64,000 bases of DNA from Odiellus spinosus (Eukaryota > Arthropoda > Arachnida > Opiliones > Phalangiidae), in NCBI GenBank assembly GCA_963920705.1, contig OY987226.1, positions 30,278,694 to 30,342,693 on the forward strand, given 5' to 3'. Below, in pieces: positions 36,237-46,579 of this stretch. A program made the position numbers and the translations under genes. The first letter of the stretch is position 1. Every line of letters starts with the position of its first letter. Below the pieces are notes generated by a model. The model made no database searches. It was not told where the DNA came from and was given only the letters and a program-made list of their open reading frames with translations.

Positions 36237-36466
36237 TGTAGTATTCAAAATCTGTAACTTATTCTAAATACGAGAACACCATCGCCATCTATCTTTCAAA
36301 GTGTGAACGATAATATGTAAGTAACAGGTGGAACGGTAGAGAAGCAAGGCAGAGATAGACGAGCCTTGATAGGAGTAGGATGTAAACTAATACCAGTATT
36401 AAAGATGTTTATTGTTAATTATCAAACCTAGTAGTTATTCAATTACCACAGAACAGAAACATTACA
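36237..36466 (+). repeat. Element C 3' LTR (230 bp)
   Basis: Near-identical partner of 31510-31739, preceded by the purine tract AAAAGAAAAGAGAGA at 36222-36236 and followed by the second GTTAT. Element B sequence resumes after it. Confidence 0.95.
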
Positions 36467-37035
36467 GTTATCACAAAGCAAAATATCGGAGCGATCATAT
36501 AACTTCAGTTGAAGTTATATCATACCAAGGATGTTCCTCTTGGGGAAGATCAACCTCCCAAAAGACCCGAGTCCGAAGATACGGAAGTTCTCCCACGAGA
36601 AGATAGAGTATTAGCTCCAGAATCTAGTGGAGAACCGAGAGTAGGATCCGGAAGGGAACAAGAATCTCATCCTGAAATTATTCCTGAAACCGATTCAGAT
36701 CAATTGAGAAGAAATTTAAGACCAGAAACTACTCTAGAGGAAACTACTCCAAAGAGAAGATATGAAATGGAAGATACTCTGCCAGAACTTAGTCCTATTC
36801 CCTCGGAGGAAGACTGGGAGAAAAGATTCCCTTTAGAAAGTTCCTCTCAGGAAGAAATAATTCCCGAGGTAGAAAGGACAAACCAAAAGAGACCAATTCA
36901 TGGATCGAAATCGTCCTCATCTTCTGAAAAACCTCCTAATAAAAAATCGAAAGAAATCGACCAAGAGAAGAAAGGTTTCCCATAGAAATATTCCCACTTG
37001 GAGAAGTGGAAGTCGAGGAAGAACAAGCTGCCTCC
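36467..37035 (+). pseudogene. Element B accessory region, acidic/serine-rich part
   Basis: Part of fossil element B after its integrase region. The reading is rich in E, P, S and T, with a nuclear-signal-like cluster near its end (serine run followed by KPPNKKSKE). A closely similar serine/lysine motif occurs again near 37990, suggesting an internal duplication or two related modules. No enzyme motif is seen. Confidence 0.5.
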
Positions 37036-37950
37036 GGCAGAATTAATAATCGTGCGGGTATGGTCAGTTCGCTTATTTCTTAAAAATTAAATATCATTAC
37101 ACGAGGAATGTGCTGATCAATGTTGCCCCTGTTATTTTACTTTAATTTGACATAGGTAACGTGACCTGAGTTTTGTTGACCTGTATCTTGGTTCGTTTAA
37201 TTGTGCAAAGAGATAATTCCGGCGCATAGCCATCGCGCCGCGGGCCCGCGGCCGTGTTAGACAGCCGATGAAAAGGGTAGCGGGCTAGCGGCGGCCGAGG
37301 CCGAGGTTTAGGAAATAGCAACAAAAATTTAATAAAAACATATTTCGTAAAGTGAGGGGGTACACATTTGAATTTTATAATATTAAAAGAAATTTAGTAG
37401 CCCTACTTGAAATTAGTTAAGCCAACAGAATGTGATAAAAAAAATTAACACGTATTTAAATTTTTCGACGGGAGCTCGGTACTACTCGTAACTCGGTAGG
37501 CCAAGTTTTTAGTTCTCTTCGTTAATGTTGGGGAGGTTTGTGCGCATGACTAAAGAGTTATCCCTCTCCGATTGGTGCATTCAGCTTTCCACGCCCTCAA
37601 GTCTGGCTCAAGAACACGCACGGATTTCTACGCGTACAAACTAAGGATTAAGGGTCTCGCGTATGTCGAAGAAAAACTTCTCCGGTTGGTTAGGCGATTT
37701 TACCCTTTTTTGGGAGTCCTATGTAAAGAATCGAACCTTGGAAAGGGTACAATTTCTTATAGAAGAACCGGCTTTACATTATTAAATTGTACTTGATCCA
37801 AGTTTGATCGTAGACACGATAGAACTAAAATTAGAGACGAAAACTTTTGCAGAGGGGAAGGCTAGGATGACGTAGTTCGAGTTTAGTTTCAGGAGAAGTC
37901 GGCGCAATACTCGTGCGAGGGGGGGACTGCGTCCCCCGCACGAGTAAAAA
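37036..37950. other. Non-coding segment within the element B accessory region
   Basis: The coding texture of element B stops and resumes near 37960. The segment has a GC-rich patch (37214-37310, CGCGCCGCGGGCCCGCGG) and a strong hairpin at 37909-37945. It may be another insertion or an intron-like part; no target duplication was recognised. Confidence 0.45.
37909..37945 (+). other. GC-rich hairpin
   Basis: ACTCGTGCG plus a G run (37909-37923) pairs with a C run plus CGCACGAGT (37933-37945): a 13 bp stem with a one-base bulge and a short loop. It sits at the point where coding texture resumes in element B. Confidence 0.8.
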
Positions 37951-37953
37951 CGA

Positions 37954-38725
37954 GTGTCAACTAAAAGACCCGTACACGCCCTTAGTTCTTCATCCTCATC
38001 TTCCGGAAAACCTCAAAAGAAGAAATCAAAAGAGGATGATTCGAAAGAGGGTCCAAATGCAGAAAATACCAGCGTTGAAGTTCAACCCCCTACCTCTATT
38101 CCTGAAATAACTAGAACTAAAAGAGACGCCTCCTCTAGCCCTCCAGATAAACAGGATCCAAAACGGCGAAACGAAAGAACCTCAAGTTCCTCAGTATACG
38201 ATGCAGCTCTCATAGAGAAAGGACGAGAGATCCTGAAACGAAATGCCGGACGATTGTCCAAATACAAGAGGAAGGGTTCGCCAAAATCGGATACAACAAG
38301 CGTCCCAAGGAAAAAAACACGCAGAGAAGAGAAACCAGCAGGGGAAGATCAAAAAAAATGAAGATGAAAACGACGAATACCCACCACCCAATTATGTCGC
38401 TGAAAGCGATTCATCTTCCCCTGGTGGGGAATTCCCTTCTCTCAGGGATAAAATCCCCACTATTTTTGAGAAAACCTTCAAAAAGGGATGGTTTAGAGAA
38501 CTTTGTTATAGGCATACTTTTAAACCTAAAGGTGTTTCTTTAGACGTGTACTATTATCCTCCGGGACCAAAACCCAAACGGTTACGTTCCCCGAGGGAAG
38601 TAGAAGCTTACTTAAATGCTAAGACCATCAAAGATTTAAAAGTCGAAGATTTCGACTTTGATAGACACCCCATAGCTAAACCGTCTTGGGAAAGAATTCG
38701 CCTTGCACGAAAAAGGCAAACGTAA
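37954..38725 (+). pseudogene. Element B accessory region with methyl-CpG-binding-like domain
   Basis: After a serine/lysine-rich segment (37960-38360), the part at about 38470-38670 matches the MBD/TAM fold pattern: KGWFRELCYRH, LDVYYYPPGPKPKRLRS, REVEAYL, and an FDFD box. Known MBDs share GW-R, DVYYxxP-G, RS-xE-xxYL and a C-terminal FDF. Such domains recognise methylated CpG or act in chromatin and histone methyltransferase proteins. Here it lies downstream of a gypsy integrase, so a targeting role can be imagined but is only inference. It belongs to a fossil element and is not claimed to be functional. Confidence 0.6.
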
Positions 38726-38749
38726 TTTTGATTTCCAAATTTTTCTTTC

Positions 38750-41200
38750 AGGAGAAGAAACCGAATTGGTTAAGAGAATTATTGGCAGAGAAGCACGATT
38801 TTACATGGGAAGAATTACAATCCGAAGAAAATCTCGCAGACCTTGATCGAAAGATGATCGTGAAGTTTTTGACTGCCCTTACTAAAGAGATGGAGTTGGA
38901 AGAAGACGTCGAACCAAAAACGCTTCCAAATTTTCGAATTTTGGAAGGTGGAACGAAGATTCAATTTCGTATGGACTTTCCTTTAACTTACGAAGTGCGA
39001 ACCCTGGAAATTGATGTTATTAAAAAGACGTTCTGGACCATAAAAAGAAAATTTACCTTCGAGACTCCCACCGGATCTCCCCGATACATAGAAAAGATTC
39101 GCGAACTTCCGTACAACGATTGGCAAAACTTTCTTCCAGACATACAATTTAATCTAGACTCGCAGGAAAAAACTCTATCGGAAAAGCTGGAAGAAGAAAG
39201 AAAAAAGCTTGAAGAAGAAGAAAGGAAAAGAATCAAAATAGAAAAATAAAAGCGCGAAGAAGAAAGAAAAAAGCTCGAAGAAGAAAGAAAAAACGATCGA
39301 AGAAGGAAAGAAAAGAATCGAAGCAGAAAAGAAACGTGAAGAAGAAAGGAAAAGATTTGAAGAGGGAGAAAGGAAAAGATTCGAAGCAGAAAGAAAAGAA
39401 CGCGAAGAAAGAAAAAAGTTCGAAGAAGAAAGGAAAAGACTCGAAGCAGAAAGAAAAGAACTCGAAGAAAAAAGTTCGAAGAAGAAAGAAAAAAAATCGA
39501 AACAGAAAAGAAAAAACGTGAAGAAGAAAGGAAAAGATTTGAAGAGGGAGAAAGCAAAAGACTCGAAGCAGAAAGGAAAGAACGCGAAGAAAGAAAAAGG
39601 TTCGAAGAAGAAAGGTAAAGACTCGAAGAAGAAAGGAAAAGACTCGAAGCAGAAAGAAAAGAACGCGAAGAAAGAAAAAAGTTCGAAGCAGAAAACAAAA
39701 AAAGAAAGGAAAAGATTTGAAGAGGGAGAAAGGAAAAGATTCGAAGCAGAAAGAAAAGAACGCGAAGGAAGAAAAAAGTTCGAAGAAGAAAGGAAAAGAC
39801 TCGAAACAAAGAAAAGAACGCGAAGAAAGAAAAAGTTCGAAGAAGAAAGGAAAAGACTCGAAGCAGAAAGAAAAGAACGCGAAGAAAGAAAAAAGTTCGA
39901 AGAAGAAAGAAAAAAAATCGAAGCAGAAAACAAAAAACGTGAAGAAGAAAGGAAGAGATTTGAAGAGTGAGAAAGGAAAAGATTTGAAGAGGGAGAAAGG
40001 AAAAGATTTGAAGAGGGAGAAAGGAAGCAGAAAGAAAAGAACGCGAAGAAAGAAAAAAGTTCGAAGAAGAAAGAAAAAAAATCGAAGCAGAAAACAAAAA
40101 ACGTGAAGAAGAAAGGAAGAGATTTGAAGAGTGAGAAAGGAAAAGATTTGAAGAGGGAGAAAGGAAAAGATTTGAAGAGGGAGAAAGGAAAAGATTCGAA
40201 GCAGAAAGAAAAGAACGCGAAATAAGAAAAAAGTTCGAAGAAGAAAGGAAAAGACTCGAAACAAAGAAAAGAACGCGAAGAAAGAAAAAAGTTCGAAGAA
40301 GAAAGGAAAAGACTCGAAGCAGAAAAAAAAGAACGCGAAGAAAGAAAAAGTTCGAAGAAGAAAGAAAAAAAAATCGAAGCAGAAAACAAAAAACGTGAAG
40401 AAGAAAGGAAAAGATTTGAAGAGGGAGAAAGGAAAAGATTCGAAGAAGAAAGAAAAGAACGCGAAGGAAGAAAAAAGTTCGAAGAAGAAAGGAAAAGACT
40501 CGAAACAAAGAAAAGAACGCGAAGAAAGAAAAAAGTTCGAAGAAGAAAGGAAAAGACTCGAAGCAGAAAGTAAAGAACGCGAAGAAAGAAAAAAGTTCGA
40601 AGAAAGAAAAAAAATCGAAGCAGAAAACAAAAAACGAAAAGATTTGAAGAGGGAGAAAGGAAAAGATTTGAAGAGGGAGAAAGGAAAGAACGCGAAGAAA
40701 GAAAAAGGTTCGAAGAAGAAAGGAAAGAACGCGAAGAAGAAAGAAAAAAAATTCGAAGCAGAAGAGAAAAGAATAGAAGCAGAAAGGAAAAAACGCGAAG
40801 AAGAAAAACAAAAGTATGAAGAAGAAGAAAAAAGAGAATTTGAGAGAAGAAAACAACAAGAAAAAGCAGAGAGACTAGTTCGAGAATGGGAAAAGGAAGA
40901 GAAAAAACGAATTGCGGAGGAAAGAAAACTAGAAGAAAGAGAACGATTAAGACAGTGGAAATTAGAAGACACCGAAGAAAAGCAAAGAGAGCTATTAGAA
41001 GCGGCAAAAAGGCGAAACGAAACAAGTCTAGAGAAAGAGAAACAAGAAGAAATCGAAAGACAAAAAGCCCGAATGGAGTGGGACGAAGAAATGAGCAGAA
41101 TGAGAGAAAAAATTAAAAGAGATTTAATGAAAAACAAAAAGAAAGAAATGAACTCCATTCCACTCCAAAGAGAAAACCCAACCCAGAAACTGGAGAAATA
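38750..41200 (+). pseudogene. Element B accessory region: folded segment followed by a long K/E/R helix
   Basis: 38750-39150 encodes an ordinary-looking folded segment (PNWLRELLAEKHDFTWEEL, MIVKFLTALTKEMELEEDV) that I do not recognise. From about 39170 to 40830 the plus strand is almost only A and G and encodes heptad-like units such as RKKFEEE, RKRLEAE and RKEREE, the composition of single alpha-helix or coiled-coil rods. From 40830 to 41200 a less repetitive charged coil follows (KAERLVREWEKEEKKR, RQWKLEDTEEKQREL). The tandem nature has scrambled the frames. It is a fossil; no single protein is claimed. Confidence 0.7.
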
Positions 41201-42164
41201 GACCAAATTCACGAATTCGAAGAAGAATCAAGAAAAAAAAATGGAATTTCCAAATCAAAGAAAACCAACCGAAAAAGAAAATTACCAAATAGAAAACCCA
41301 AAGTTAACCGAATCCAAACAAAATCGACAGGACGAAAGAAACCGAAGAGTTAATGATGAAAGAGACGTAGTAATACTCAATGAACCTACAACCTGGAGTG
41401 AAACAGAAGAAAATGAGGAACAGATTGAAATCGAAGGAAGTTTAGACTTATTTAATCAACCTAACATAACTATTTAAATAATACCTCGATGGAACAAGAC
41501 GGAGCAATTGGAGGAATTCCGCTAGAAACCGATTCAAAGAAAGAAATAAATAAGTCAACTACAAAACCTTCAACTACAAAGACTCAGAAACCAGGAACTC
41601 CAACGAGGACACACGAAGTCCGACTAAAGTATCCAGGTTACTCACAGGAAAACGCCCAGAAGCATATGATCTGAAAAAACTCCAACAACTTTCCCATCGG
41701 GCCTACGAATACTTACCAGTATGGCAATTAAATCAGGAAGAAAAAATATTGAAACGAGCCGCACTCTATGGCCCTCCCTTGGACCGAGAAAAAATCCCCG
41801 AAGCTTGGGAAGGCATAACAATGTAACAACTCTCGGCGTTATATCCAGTAAATGCAGAGGGCTGGCCCATAATCATACCTCCTGAAAAAGGTTATAGGTG
41901 CGTCGCGTGTGGAGAAAGAGGGTTGCACTATCCCATCTTCTGTCCATCTCGATTCCAGTATCGAACAAGAGAAAGAAAAAGACGACAACAAGAACTCTCG
42001 AACAATCAAAACTATAAATAAAATAGTGCCTAATGAAAAAAAAAAAAAAAAAATTCTAACTATAATTTTGAGAGAAGAAAAAAAAAAATTTTACTTCTTT
42101 GAAAAGAAAAATGTTTAAAACTTAAATTTTCTAACTATAATTTTGAAAAAAAAAGGTGGGAGAG
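41201..42164 (+). pseudogene. Element B distal coding remnants with zinc-knuckle-like motif
   Basis: Acidic remnants (41241-41477, ending SLDLFNQPNITI) are followed by a stretch near 41700-42010 reading VWQLNQEEKILKRAALYGPP and later CVACGERGLHYPIFC, a CCHC-like pattern (C-x2-C-x5-H-x4-C), then a basic tail. A and T runs and a purine tract (AAAAAAAAAGGTGGGAGAG) end at 42164. Confidence 0.5.
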
Positions 42165-42500
42165 TGCAACGGGGTGCCAACAGTTCGAAAAGCCCGCCAA
42201 AAATTTTCGGGCTTAGTAGAACTGGTGGCGCCCCCTTGCACTTCCCCTCCTTCTTAAAAAGAAGAGAAGATATAATTTTCGTTTTTCTGACAGAGGCAGT
42301 TCCTCTCAGACTCTTCTACTGTCGAGTTAAATATAATTAAGTTTGTAATCAGTGACAGGGCAGTTTGGTAGTAAAAATATAATTAAATAAAAGGATCAAA
42401 AGCATAAAAAGAAATTGGGAACAATCATTTAATAGAGAAAACATAAAAACGAAAGGAAAACGAAGTGGATCCTCATGGCGAATGGAAAGGTAAGTCTAGG
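42165..42500 (+). repeat. Probable 3' LTR start of element B
   Basis: Begins TGCAACGGGGTGCC directly after a purine tract, the normal place for a 3' LTR. No second copy exists in the window, so the end is unknown; 42500 is nominal. Confidence 0.45.
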
Positions 42501-42725
42501 CTTCTAGAAGCCAGTAATATAAAAAGAATAAATAATAATTTTAACAATAAGCAAAACGAATTGCCTTTCCCAAAGGGAATTCAGTAATAACATCACTAAT
42601 TAATAGCTAATTATAACAGTAGATAGGCCTATAAAGGTAATGAGAATTTATAACAGTAGCTTTAAACTCAAATGATAGGATTCCCTAAAGGGGAAGATCA
42701 GGATGTATAAAGTATAAGCCTGTTA

Positions 42726-42895
42726 CAATGTTTTGAAAAACATGATTTTAAAACATGATTTGAGTTTGCAATGACTGCGAAACGCCTTTCAAATTGTTTA
42801 AAGAGCATTTATGCATGAACGCCCCTCCTATAGCATCCTCTTTTACAATGTCGGGGGTCTAGCTATTATTATGGTCTTGACCATCTTGTTGATTA
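42726..42895 (+). repeat. Dispersed repeat R2, internally deleted copy
   Basis: AAAACATGATTTGAGTTTGCAATGACTGCGAAACGCC..., then CTATAGCATCC and GGTCTAGCTAT. It is homologous to 20190-20460 but lacks about 110 bp in the middle. Confidence 0.8.
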
Positions 42896-43067
42896 TTACG
42901 TCTGTGTAATATTTTATCAATCCATCTAACAATTTGCAAAAATTGTCGATTTTCCTAAAAGCGGAAGCGCTCGAGAAATTGCGGCGCTTGAAAATGGCGC
43001 GTTGGCCTAGATATTTATTACTTTCAGTAGAACTTGTTTATAAAAGTCGCGCGAATTGAGCAAATCA
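42896..43067. other. Short non-coding stretch
   Basis: Nothing recognised; GC content rises slightly (GAAATTGCGGCGCTTG). Confidence 0.3.
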
Positions 43068-43851
43068 TTAAAGGGTAAATGAAAACTGACGTATCACGTT
43101 CTTGATTTTACGTTTTTCTGAATCTACGTTATCGAAAACCTAAGAAAAATATCAACTCTTATTTTTAAACATCTCCTAAATATGATAAAAAAGGTTTTAA
43201 AGATCGGACTTAGTTGTCTGCTACAAAAAAGCATGGAGCCTCTGTGTTTCAATTTACGAGGTAAGTACCCGACCAATAGGCGCTCTCGCGAAATCCCGCG
43301 TGCTCGTGTATAGTATAGTTTATATTACCATAGCTTCCTAGAAACGCGAGCGCCGCCTCCTAAGCGCGTGATATAGAACTTTAAATTGAATAAAGGCGCG
43401 TGAGTTTGAAATTCATTTACGTTTTATGTTTGATTTAGGCTTAGCATTTTTAAGAGATTATTCATTTTTACTACGCTTAAGCGGGCGTTGCGACTTAAAT
43501 AAATTTATTTAGATGAATTAATGTTTTTTAAATAAAGTAAAACACAATTTCGAGCAGTTATTTCGCTATCAAAGGCATTTAGCCTGATTATATATATGAT
43601 ATATATGGTTTCTCTGGGGTCACGTGTTTTAAACGGCCCCTATTGGTCGGGTACTTACCTCGTAAATTGAAACACAGGGGCTCCATGCTTTTTTGTAGCA
43701 GACAACTAAGTCCGATCTTTAAAACCTTTTTTATCATATTTAGGAGATGCTTAAAAATAAGAGTTGATATTTTTCTTAGGTTTTCGATAACGTAGATTCA
43801 GAAAAACGTAAAATCAAGAAAGTGATATAGCAGTTTTTATTTACCCTTTAA
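43068..43851. mobile_element. Foldback DNA element, 784 bp, arms of about 205 bp, TTAA at both ends
   Basis: The left arm, 43072-43279, is the near-exact reverse complement of 43641-43847. Ends read TTAA-AGGGTAAAT and ATTTACCCT-TTAA, so TTAA may be the target duplication, as for piggyBac-type elements. The centre (43280-43640) is non-coding and carries no transposase. The superfamily is a guess from TTAA only. Confidence 0.9.
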
Positions 43852-43867
43852 TCTTTGCTATTTGTCA

Positions 43868-44215
43868 CACGTTCATACTTGAGAGCAAAATCGGTTCCTA
43901 AACCGGTTCGACCTAAGCCAAGGCTTAAAAAATGCCCAGAATTAAAAAATTATAAATATTAATCTCAAACTTATTAATAAATCATGCTTGTAACCTAATT
44001 ATTTTTAATAGAAACTATAACTTTAATCGCGTTATTTTAAGATTTATCAGCAAATTTGTCGCGCCGCCTCGTTATTTTTCAAAGCGGTTTGAACCGAAAC
44101 GGCTTGGCCAAATTGCTTCCCGAACAAACACAAACTGATTTCTCACGTTGGTTTGATAACCAGTTATAGAAATCGAAACGCATTTTGGGTTCTGTATGAA
44201 CGCGGCTTAAATGTC
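43868..44215. mobile_element. MITE copy M1 (partner 47282-47978)
   Basis: Ends carry inverted CGTTCATAC and GTATGAACG. Shares AATGCCCAG, GCCTCGTTATTTTTC, CCAAATTGCTTCCCGAAC and GATTTCTC(A/T)CGTTGGTTT(G/T)ATAACCAGTTA with 47282-47978, but is about 340 bp shorter because it lacks the central part. Confidence 0.75.
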
Positions 44216-45515
44216 TAAGCGACTTCTCTGCCTCGATCTGTGCATAAGCGTGCATATTGCTACCTCGTCACGGATGAAAATTATTTTCCTATTGATACCA
44301 CGTGGTTGAATATCATAATAATAATTTACAATGTCTAGCGGCACGTTCCGTGATGTTTCACGGGTTTTTGCTACTAATTATGAATGATTTACACTCGATT
44401 TTAAGAAAAAAGATATAATTGTAATTGGGGATGCAAAATAATCTTATGCGTTGATCAAAAATTTAGCAGACTACAAAAGCTTCAGCGCCACAATCGTTTT
44501 TAACGTTGACGTACTGTGTTGAAAATATCAATTTATTGATGTTAGAGGGATATTTTTGATTTGTATTATTTAAATTAATTTGTGTTTAATTGATATTTAT
44601 ATTTGATAATGTTTTTGTACATAAATTGTTCTGTGTAGAGGATCATTTTACACGTTACATAATATTGCTAATTTCAATTGTTTAAATTATAATTTTGTTT
44701 TGTTTCAATACCGAGATTTGGACAGATATGTTTATTTTGAAGTCAAAGGGTTTATATCAGATTTAGTTTTCATCTTTTTCTCTAGTTAATTCTCTGATTA
44801 CTTGAGAGTAACGAAAGAAATATTTATGCCCTGTAACATAGAGAGGAAATACAGAACGTTGAATCAATAGAACGCTGATTCTTCTTTTCTCCCTCTTCAT
44901 TTACCCTACGTATATACACATTCTACTCTTTTTTATTTAAGATAGGGTTAGGTTAGGTTGCGTCGTCGGGGAGGTAATATTTTGGTTTGCCAGGATTAAA
45001 AACAGGGTATCCACCGAAAATCGACTTTGTTATGTATTTATGTATATAATGAATAATAATGCGCTTAACTATGTGTAGATGGTGCCACTGAACAGTAAGA
45101 TAAATAAAGTGCGACCAGAATAAATACCAGCCATTCTGGCTAGGTGGTTATAAGGAAAGGGTCAGGGTGACGTCATTTTTACGATTGAATTTACTCTTGC
45201 CATCGAAAATAACCCTAAAAAGTCTGTTTTGATCCCGTTTCCCGGAAAAGGCTTAAACGAAATCATTTCGTGGTAATTTTATTAATATTAACTAGATCTT
45301 AAACTATAATTTTATCTAACATTTAAGGCGTTAAAAACAATAATGGCAGAAATACAGCCCTATACGTGTTTGAACTCGAGACATAATGATGAGAATTCTG
45401 ATCAAAATGATTAAAGCCCAGTCAAAATTTTGAATTCCTTATAAGATTCCTGAGATTATTTTTCGTAAATATAGGATTATACAGGACACAAAATTTGGTT
45501 TTATAGGATAATGTA
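44216..45515. other. Non-coding stretch
   Basis: No gene. AT rich. A short TTAGGTTAGG at about 44947 resembles two arthropod telomere units but is far too short to mean anything. Confidence 0.4.
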
Positions 45516-45678
45516 GGATAAAAATTATCACAAATATAGGATTAAAATTATCACAAATATAGGATTAAAATTATCACAAATATAGGATTAAAATTATCAC
45601 AAATATAGGATTAAAATTATCACAAATATAGGATTAAAATTATCACAAATATAGGATTAAAATTATCACAAATACGTA
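45516..45678 (+). repeat. Minisatellite, 23 bp unit, about 7 copies
   Basis: Unit GGATTAAAATTATCACAAATATA, starting at 45539, 45562, 45585, 45608, 45631 and 45654, with one variant copy before. Copies are essentially identical, implying recent expansion. Confidence 0.95.
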
Positions 45679-46579
45679 CGATCATGACGTAAGACCATTT
45701 CCGAACAACTTACGTTACTTTGTTCTACGAGATTGTATTATTTTACAAAACGGCTTAAAACGAATCATGACCTAAAATCGATTTCAATTGGACGGTTCAA
45801 TTTGGCTCACGTGAACTGTTCTGGTTTCCCCTTTTGACATTAATTTGGTTAATCGTTCGGCGAATATGCGTTTGCCTCATTTTTCCAGTAAGCTAACTTT
45901 GTTAAATTATTTGATGTTTTAAATGTGATGAAAAAGCCGTTTCTGTCTCTGCGCAAAATTTCTAGAAATTAGAAAGAGAACAACTATGATGCAACGTGTT
46001 AATGTTGTTCTTCAATCTAATTTATAGTATTAAATGGTATCAAATGTTCTTAACGTAATCCTGAAAGGTTCATCCATTAGGGCAAAGGAATTTTCGCAAA
46101 TCTTAAACTTAAGAGTACGGGAAACTCTCCGGGAAATTAAATTTAATACTAGACTTGATTTAACCGTTAAAATATGTGTAAAAACATTATCAAATCTGGA
46201 CTAAGGTCTCGTAGTAATTCGCGGTTATTTGCCAAAGTTGCTAAATTCGGCTTCAAGGAATTAAAGGTTAAATTCATAAGTGTAAAGTTTGTTGGAAAAT
46301 AATTTAGGCTTAGCGACTATAGTTTGTAATAAACTGTAAATTACCGCGAAATCTTTCGCGTTCCTTTCGATATGGTTTTTTAGGTACATTTTAACCGTCT
46401 AAATCGTTAAAAATAGTTTTTCTTCGATTCTACCATCTGACTCAATATCTTTAAATCACTGAATCCTAAAAAGTAGCGCATATACTCTCACGGCTTTCGC
46501 CGCGAAACGACTCAGCGTAGGGTTGGTTAGCTATGGTGTCAATGATTAAATTTTTCCGATAGCGTTACGCTACTTCGCC
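45679..46579. other. Non-coding stretch
   Basis: No gene, tandem array or strong inverted repeat recognised. Confidence 0.4.

Larger units (their letters stand above)
31510..36466 (+). mobile_element. Ty3/gypsy LTR retrotransposon, Mag-like (element C), looks whole and young
   Basis: Two 230 bp LTRs (31510-31739 and 36237-36466) that appear to differ at one position, and a 5 bp target duplication GTTAT (31505-31509 and 36467-36471). A primer-site-like TGGCGAC lies just after the 5' LTR, and a purine tract lies at 36222-36236. One long frame, 31933-36009 (1358 residues), holds Gag with two zinc knuckles about 32610-32715 (CGLCGGIYPHSSNC, CRNCGKPNHFANVC), protease near 32990 (MDTGASVNLI), reverse transcriptase about 33400-33980 (KLDLNKGYHQLEL), RNase H about 34290-34640 (YVDASPTGLGAIL), integrase zinc finger about 34975-35090 and integrase core about 35150-35480 (AIDHLGPF, KSDNGPPF). 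It looks whole, with no obvious break in the main frame. LTR identity implies a very recent insertion into element B. Confidence 0.95.
22190..42400 (+). mobile_element. Large Ty3/gypsy LTR retrotransposon (element B), 5'-truncated, host of two later insertions
   Basis: Parts in order: Gag about 22270-23710 with a long T/P/S-rich amino end and a retrotransposon-gag core near 23100-23600; CCHC knuckle about 24205-24250 (CFNCNGSGHLARNC); protease region about 24460-24520; reverse transcriptase about 24990-25560 (FCVDLRGVN, LPFGLTGAPSTFQ, YLDDILIP); RNase H about 25910-26280 (TTDASDLGLGAF); then a LINE (26501-30410); integrase zinc finger and core about 30500-31200; then a gypsy insertion (31510-36466); then accessory coding sequence to about 42010; and a purine tract followed by a likely 3' LTR start at 42165. 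No 5' LTR was found: the left end abuts the 14 bp array near 22190. Without the insertions the element is about 11 kb. It is a fossil with many breaks, older than both of its insertions. Confidence 0.85.

Noticed and set aside
37214-37310. rDNA fragment suggested by the GC-rich CGCGCCGCGGGCCCGCGG patch
   Set aside because: Flanks do not resemble conserved 18S or 28S core sequences; composition alone is not evidence.
38988-41212. Very long minus-strand open frames (about 616-659 residues) rich in F, L and S
   Set aside because: They are the complement of the purine-only K/E/R repeat. All frames stay open because stop codons need T in the plus-strand purine run. No motif; composition artefact.
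44941-44962. Telomere repeat (TTAGG)n
   Set aside because: Only about two units; too short to indicate an interstitial telomere.
45516-45678. CRISPR-like array
   Set aside because: 23 bp units are directly adjacent without spacers, in a eukaryotic context; a plain minisatellite. The same reasoning applies to 8331-8590 and 21690-22085.
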